Source of the DNA: an uncultured Roseburia sp.
Lineage (GTDB): Bacteria > Bacillota > Clostridia > Lachnospirales > Lachnospiraceae
DNA length: 45,643 nt
Assembly: GCA_945836255.1 (NCBI GenBank)
Contig: CAMAKU010000004.1
Span: 1-45,643, forward strand
Direction: 5' to 3'
The notes below the pieces were generated by a model. That model did not search any database and had not been told where the DNA came from. It saw only the letters and a program-made list of their open reading frames with translations. Below, piece after piece: positions 42,806 to 45,643 of this stretch. The position numbers and the translations under genes were made by a program. Numbering within the stretch: position 1 is the first letter of the stretch; every line of letters begins with the position of its first letter.

Positions 42806-43684
42806 CTATTCCAGATTCTGAATCTGTTCGCGCACTTTCTCGATTAACGTCTTAAGAGAAATCCCCATATTGGCAATCTCCACATCCGTGGATTTCGACA
42901 ATACCGTATTGGCTTCGCGATTCATCTCCTGTGCGATAAAATCTAATTTTCGTCCCACTTCCGTATCTTCTGTCAGCATACGACGCGCCTCATCCACATG
43001 ACTACGCAGCCGTACCATCTCTTCGTCAATACAGACCTTATCCGCATACATGACTACTTCCGCAGCGATACGTCCCTGATCTATGGTCCCGTCTGCCAGC
43101 AGATCAGCCACCTTGGCCGTCAACCGGGACTGGTACTCTGCCACAATCTCCGGCGACCGTCGCTCCAACACAGACACATAGGATGACATTTCATCCATCT
43201 TAGCCAGAAGATCCTGTTGCAGCCGCTCACCCTCCTGTGTGCGGTTCTCCACAAACGCATCAACCGCTTTGGTAAGGGCATCCGTTAACAATGTCAGCAA
43301 CTCATTTTCATCCTCATCTGCCTCTTCCATTTCCAACACATCCGGGAACCGGGAAAGATGACTTGTCTTAATATCATATTCCAGCCCGAACTCCTGTGCC
43401 ATGGCATTGAGATTCTCAATATACATTCCGGCAATCTTCGGATTGTAACGCAGCGTATAGGATGCATCCGCCGTCTCTTCCAATGTGACATAGATATCTA
43501 CCTTGCCACGCAGAATATGTGACTTGACATAGTTGCGAATCTGTCCTTCCATCGCATTCAACTTCTTGGGAAGCTTGATATTTAAGTCCAGATAGCGGTG
43601 ATTGACCGACTTCATTTCGACTGTGATTTTTCTGGTGTCACTGCCGGATTCCCCGCGGCCAAATCCCGTCATGCTCTTAATCAT
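42806..43684 (-). CDS. yicC: YicC/YloC family endoribonuclease
   Basis: The 292-residue protein starts [13 protein letters not shown] and ends with a conserved region [19 protein letters not shown] to [19 protein letters not shown] (fragments), as in YicC. YicC was reported to act as an RNase that degrades some small RNAs. It is the first gene of the operon with remA and gmk. GGAGGAGG lies before the ATG. Confidence 0.92.
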   Translation of the reverse strand: MIKSMTGFGRGESGSDTRKITVEMKSVNHRYLDLNIKLPKKLNAMEGQIRNYVKSHILRGKVDIYVTLEETADASYTLRYNPKIAGMYIENLNAMAQEFGLEYDIKTSHLSRFPDVLEMEEADEDENELLTLLTDALTKAVDAFVENRTQEGERLQQDLLAKMDEMSSYVSVLERRSPEIVAEYQSRLTAKVADLLADGTIDQGRIAAEVVMYADKVCIDEEMVRLRSHVDEARRMLTEDTEVGRKLDFIAQEMNREANTVLSKSTDVEIANMGISLKTLIEKVREQIQNLE

Positions 43685-43733
43685 ATTTGCCTCCTCCTAA
43701 GGATATCATATTCTGCTGTGCATAGATATTTAT

Positions 43734-43762
43734 ATTATATTAAATCCTATGGAAAAGGTCAA
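43734..43762 (-). promoter_or_regulatory. Promoter of yicC operon
   Basis: On the minus strand TTGACC (43762-43757) and TATAAT (43739-43734) are exactly 17 bases apart. The start near 43727 gives a leader of about 43 bases before yicC. It probably drives the ten-gene operon. Confidence 0.85.
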
Positions 43763-43773
43763 ATTTTTTGTGT

Positions 43774-43801
43774 TTGTTTTTTTCATGGAATCCTATATAA
43801 T
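43774..43801 (+). promoter_or_regulatory. Promoter of rqcH
   Basis: TTGTTT at 43774-43779 and TATAAT at 43796-43801 are 16 bases apart. The start near 43808 lies about 50 bases before the ATG. It is back to back with the yicC promoter. Confidence 0.65.
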
Positions 43802-43860
43802 GAAAAACAGTAATTTATCACAAAATAAATGAGAAAAACAACAAAAAAGGAGTCAGTTTC

Positions 43861-45615
43861 ATGGCATTTGACGGAATCACAACCAACTGCATCATGAAAG
43901 AATTGCAGCATAAATTAATCGGTCAACGAATCAGCAAGATTGCCCAACCCGAAAAGGAAGAACTGCTCATCACATTGAAAGGGCTGCCGGATGACGCCAA
44001 CCGGCTGCTTATTTCTGCCAACGCTTCTCTTCCCTTTTTATATATGACAAAAGACAATAAGCCAAGTCCTATGACAGCGCCTAATTTCTGCATGTTGTTA
44101 CGCAAGTATATCGGGAATGGACGCATCGTATCCGTCAGCCAGCCCACATTAGAGCGTGTTATCTGCCTGTCCGTGGAGCATCTGGATGATTTGGGTGATC
44201 CGGCCGTCAAGCATTTATATATTGAGTTAATGGGGAAACATAGTAATATCATTTTCTGCGATGACGATCACCGTATTCTGGACAGCATCAAGCATGTATC
44301 TGCGCAGATGAGTTCCGTGCGGGAAGTGCTTCCCGGGCGTTCTTATTTCATTCCTACACAGGAGGGAAAGGCTGACCCGTGGCAAATGACGGAGGAGGAT
44401 TTTATCTCTACCATATTTGGCAAACCATGTTCCTTAACCAAGGCAATCTTCACATCGCTCATTGGTTTTTCTCCTGTAATGGCAGCCGAATTGGCATATC
44501 GGGCACATCTGGACGGAGACCAGTCCACCGCATCATTTGATTCGAACCAACAGAAGGCGTGCTATCATTTGTTTCGGCAAATGATGGATGACATCCACCA
44601 GGAAGCCTTTGTCTATCACTTATACTATGATAAGACAACGAATGCCCCCATTGAATACGCACCGCTTCCCCTGACCATGTATCAGGATCTGCCTTGTGAA
44701 ACCTTTGCATCCATGTCGCAACTCTTAGAAACGTTTTACGCGAAGCGCAATCTTCATACCAATATTCGACAGAAGTCCGTGGATCTGCGTAAAATCATAA
44801 GCGTACATCTGGAACGTGACCGTAAAAAATATGCTCTCCAGGCAAAACAACTGGAAGATACGCAGAAAATGGACCGTTATCGCATCTACGGCGAAATGCT
44901 GCACACGTATGGATATCAGGCAGCGCCCGGAGATCGTTCCATCACGGTAACCAATTACTATACCAATGAGCCGCTGACGATTCCGCTGGATACGAATTTG
45001 AACGCCATGGAAAATGCTAAGAAATACTTTGATAAATATACCAAACTCAAACGCACCAAAGAAGCGCTGTCATCCTATATCGTAGAGACCAAAAACGAGA
45101 TTGCGCATCTGGAATCCATTGAAGCATCACTCGCCATTGCAGAAAATGAAGCTGACCTGAATGCCATCAAAGAAGAATTGCAGGAGTTTGGCTTTATCCG
45201 CAAACGTAGCAACAAAAAAGATAAAAATCACACCGGAAAAAGTCAACCGCTTCACTTCGTGGACGACAATGGTTTTCATATCTATGTTGGTAAAAACAAT
45301 TATCAGAACGACCAACTGACTTTCAAGATGGCATCCGGCAATGACTGGTGGTTCCATGCCAAAGGAATGCCCGGTTCCCACGTCATCGTCAAAGCAGAGG
45401 GCCGCGAACTTCCGGATGAGACCTTTGAGTATGCTGCCGCTCTTGCTGCCTACTATTCCAACGGTCGAGAAAATGACAAAGTGGAAATTGATTACCTGCA
45501 AAGAAAAAATATCAAAAAACCAAATCATGCCGCTCCGGGATTTGTTGTGTATTACACAAATTTTTCCATGGTGGCCTCACCCGGCATATGGCATGTGACG
45601 AAATTGGATATCTGA
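43861..45615 (+). CDS. rqcH: Ribosome quality control protein RqcH (NFACT family)
   Basis: RqcH binds stalled 50S-peptidyl-tRNA and adds C-terminal Ala tails that mark the chain for decay. The 584-residue protein has the NFACT-N domain (MAFDGITTNCIMKEL and ELMGKHSNIIF), a central helical and coiled-coil region (about 300-430) and the NFACT-R domain with DWWFHAKGMPGSHVIVK (fragments). Older names are fibronectin-binding protein A or Rqc2 homologue. A good AAGGAG lies upstream. The stop is 28 bases before the window edge. Confidence 0.93.
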   Translation: MAFDGITTNCIMKELQHKLIGQRISKIAQPEKEELLITLKGLPDDANRLLISANASLPFLYMTKDNKPSPMTAPNFCMLLRKYIGNGRIVSVSQPTLERVICLSVEHLDDLGDPAVKHLYIELMGKHSNIIFCDDDHRILDSIKHVSAQMSSVREVLPGRSYFIPTQEGKADPWQMTEEDFISTIFGKPCSLTKAIFTSLIGFSPVMAAELAYRAHLDGDQSTASFDSNQQKACYHLFRQMMDDIHQEAFVYHLYYDKTTNAPIEYAPLPLTMYQDLPCETFASMSQLLETFYAKRNLHTNIRQKSVDLRKIISVHLERDRKKYALQAKQLEDTQKMDRYRIYGEMLHTYGYQAAPGDRSITVTNYYTNEPLTIPLDTNLNAMENAKKYFDKYTKLKRTKEALSSYIVETKNEIAHLESIEASLAIAENEADLNAIKEELQEFGFIRKRSNKKDKNHTGKSQPLHFVDDNGFHIYVGKNNYQNDQLTFKMASGNDWWFHAKGMPGSHVIVKAEGRELPDETFEYAAALAAYYSNGRENDKVEIDYLQRKNIKKPNHAAPGFVVYYTNFSMVASPGIWHVTKLDI

Positions 45616-45643
45616 CAAATAGTTTGTAAATTACATACATTTT

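Noticed and set aside
1..45643. CRISPR arrays, tRNA, rRNA or insertion sequences
   Set aside because: I saw no regularly spaced repeats, no cloverleaf or rRNA sequence and no transposase.

Overview
The window looks like chromosomal core sequence from a low-to-moderate GC Gram-positive anaerobe of the Clostridia, most likely a member of the Lachnospiraceae. The grounds are gene order (mreC-mreD-PBP2-minC-minD-rodA-mgsA; rplU-prp-rpmA-obgE-yhbY-nadD/yqeK-rsfS; yicC-remA-gmk-rpoZ-rimO-pgsA), the Firmicutes-type L27 with its Prp protease, divergent lexA/yneA with Gram-positive SOS boxes, HisZ-dependent short HisG, RecU, RemA and RqcH. There are no tRNA, rRNA, CRISPR, IS or prophage features. Family assignments come from reading motifs, not from a database search.

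Layout. 1-7669 (+): cell elongation and septum placement (3' end of mreC, mreD, a very long PBP2, minC, minD, rodA), methylglyoxal synthase and a D,D-carboxypeptidase lipoprotein. 7694-8116 (+) is a small unidentified P-loop protein ending at a hairpin terminator; 8205-8405 (-) is a DUF378 membrane protein. 8533-14537 (+): HlyD-like adaptor, yggS, sepF, ylmH, aroB, lspA and an RluD-type pseudouridine synthase. 14619-15832: divergent lexA (-) and yneA-like SOS division inhibitor (+), with three LexA boxes between them. 15903-17929 (+): plsC-type acyltransferase and a XerS-like tyrosine recombinase.

17930-22360 (-): rplU (with a leader), prp, rpmA, obgE, yhbY, a nadD-yqeK fusion and rsfS. 22363-26129 (-): RNase G, the radical-SAM-linked DUF2344 protein and its B12-binding radical SAM partner. 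26241-26552 (-): DUF4190 membrane protein with its own promoter. 26619-31697 (-): histidine operon hisZ-hisG-hisD-hisB-hisIE behind a consensus promoter. 31815-36615 (-): recU, an RluA-family synthase, YgiQ, a HAD phosphatase and an RsuA-family synthase. 36654-37595 (+): YlbJ-like membrane protein. 37582-43684 (-): a tightly packed ten-gene operon yicC-remA-gmk-rpoZ-rimO-pgsA-pncC-rsmD-coaD-coiled-coil protein. 43861-45615 (+): rqcH.

The blocks make sense together: peptidoglycan elongation and division-site choice at the left, SOS control of division in the middle, ribosome assembly and rRNA modification in the L21/L27/Obg/YhbY/RsfS block, and nucleotide, lipid and ribosome-quality functions at the right. 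No wholly new multi-gene system is evident. The points most worth a second look are single-gene oddities: a methylglyoxal synthase with Ser in place of its catalytic Asp, a HisIE carrying a catalytically dead HisF-like domain in an operon without hisA/hisF/hisH, a NadD-YqeK fusion, a MinD lacking its membrane-targeting tail with no minE beside it, and a P-loop protein of unknown role. No stretch longer than 300 bases lacks a gene.
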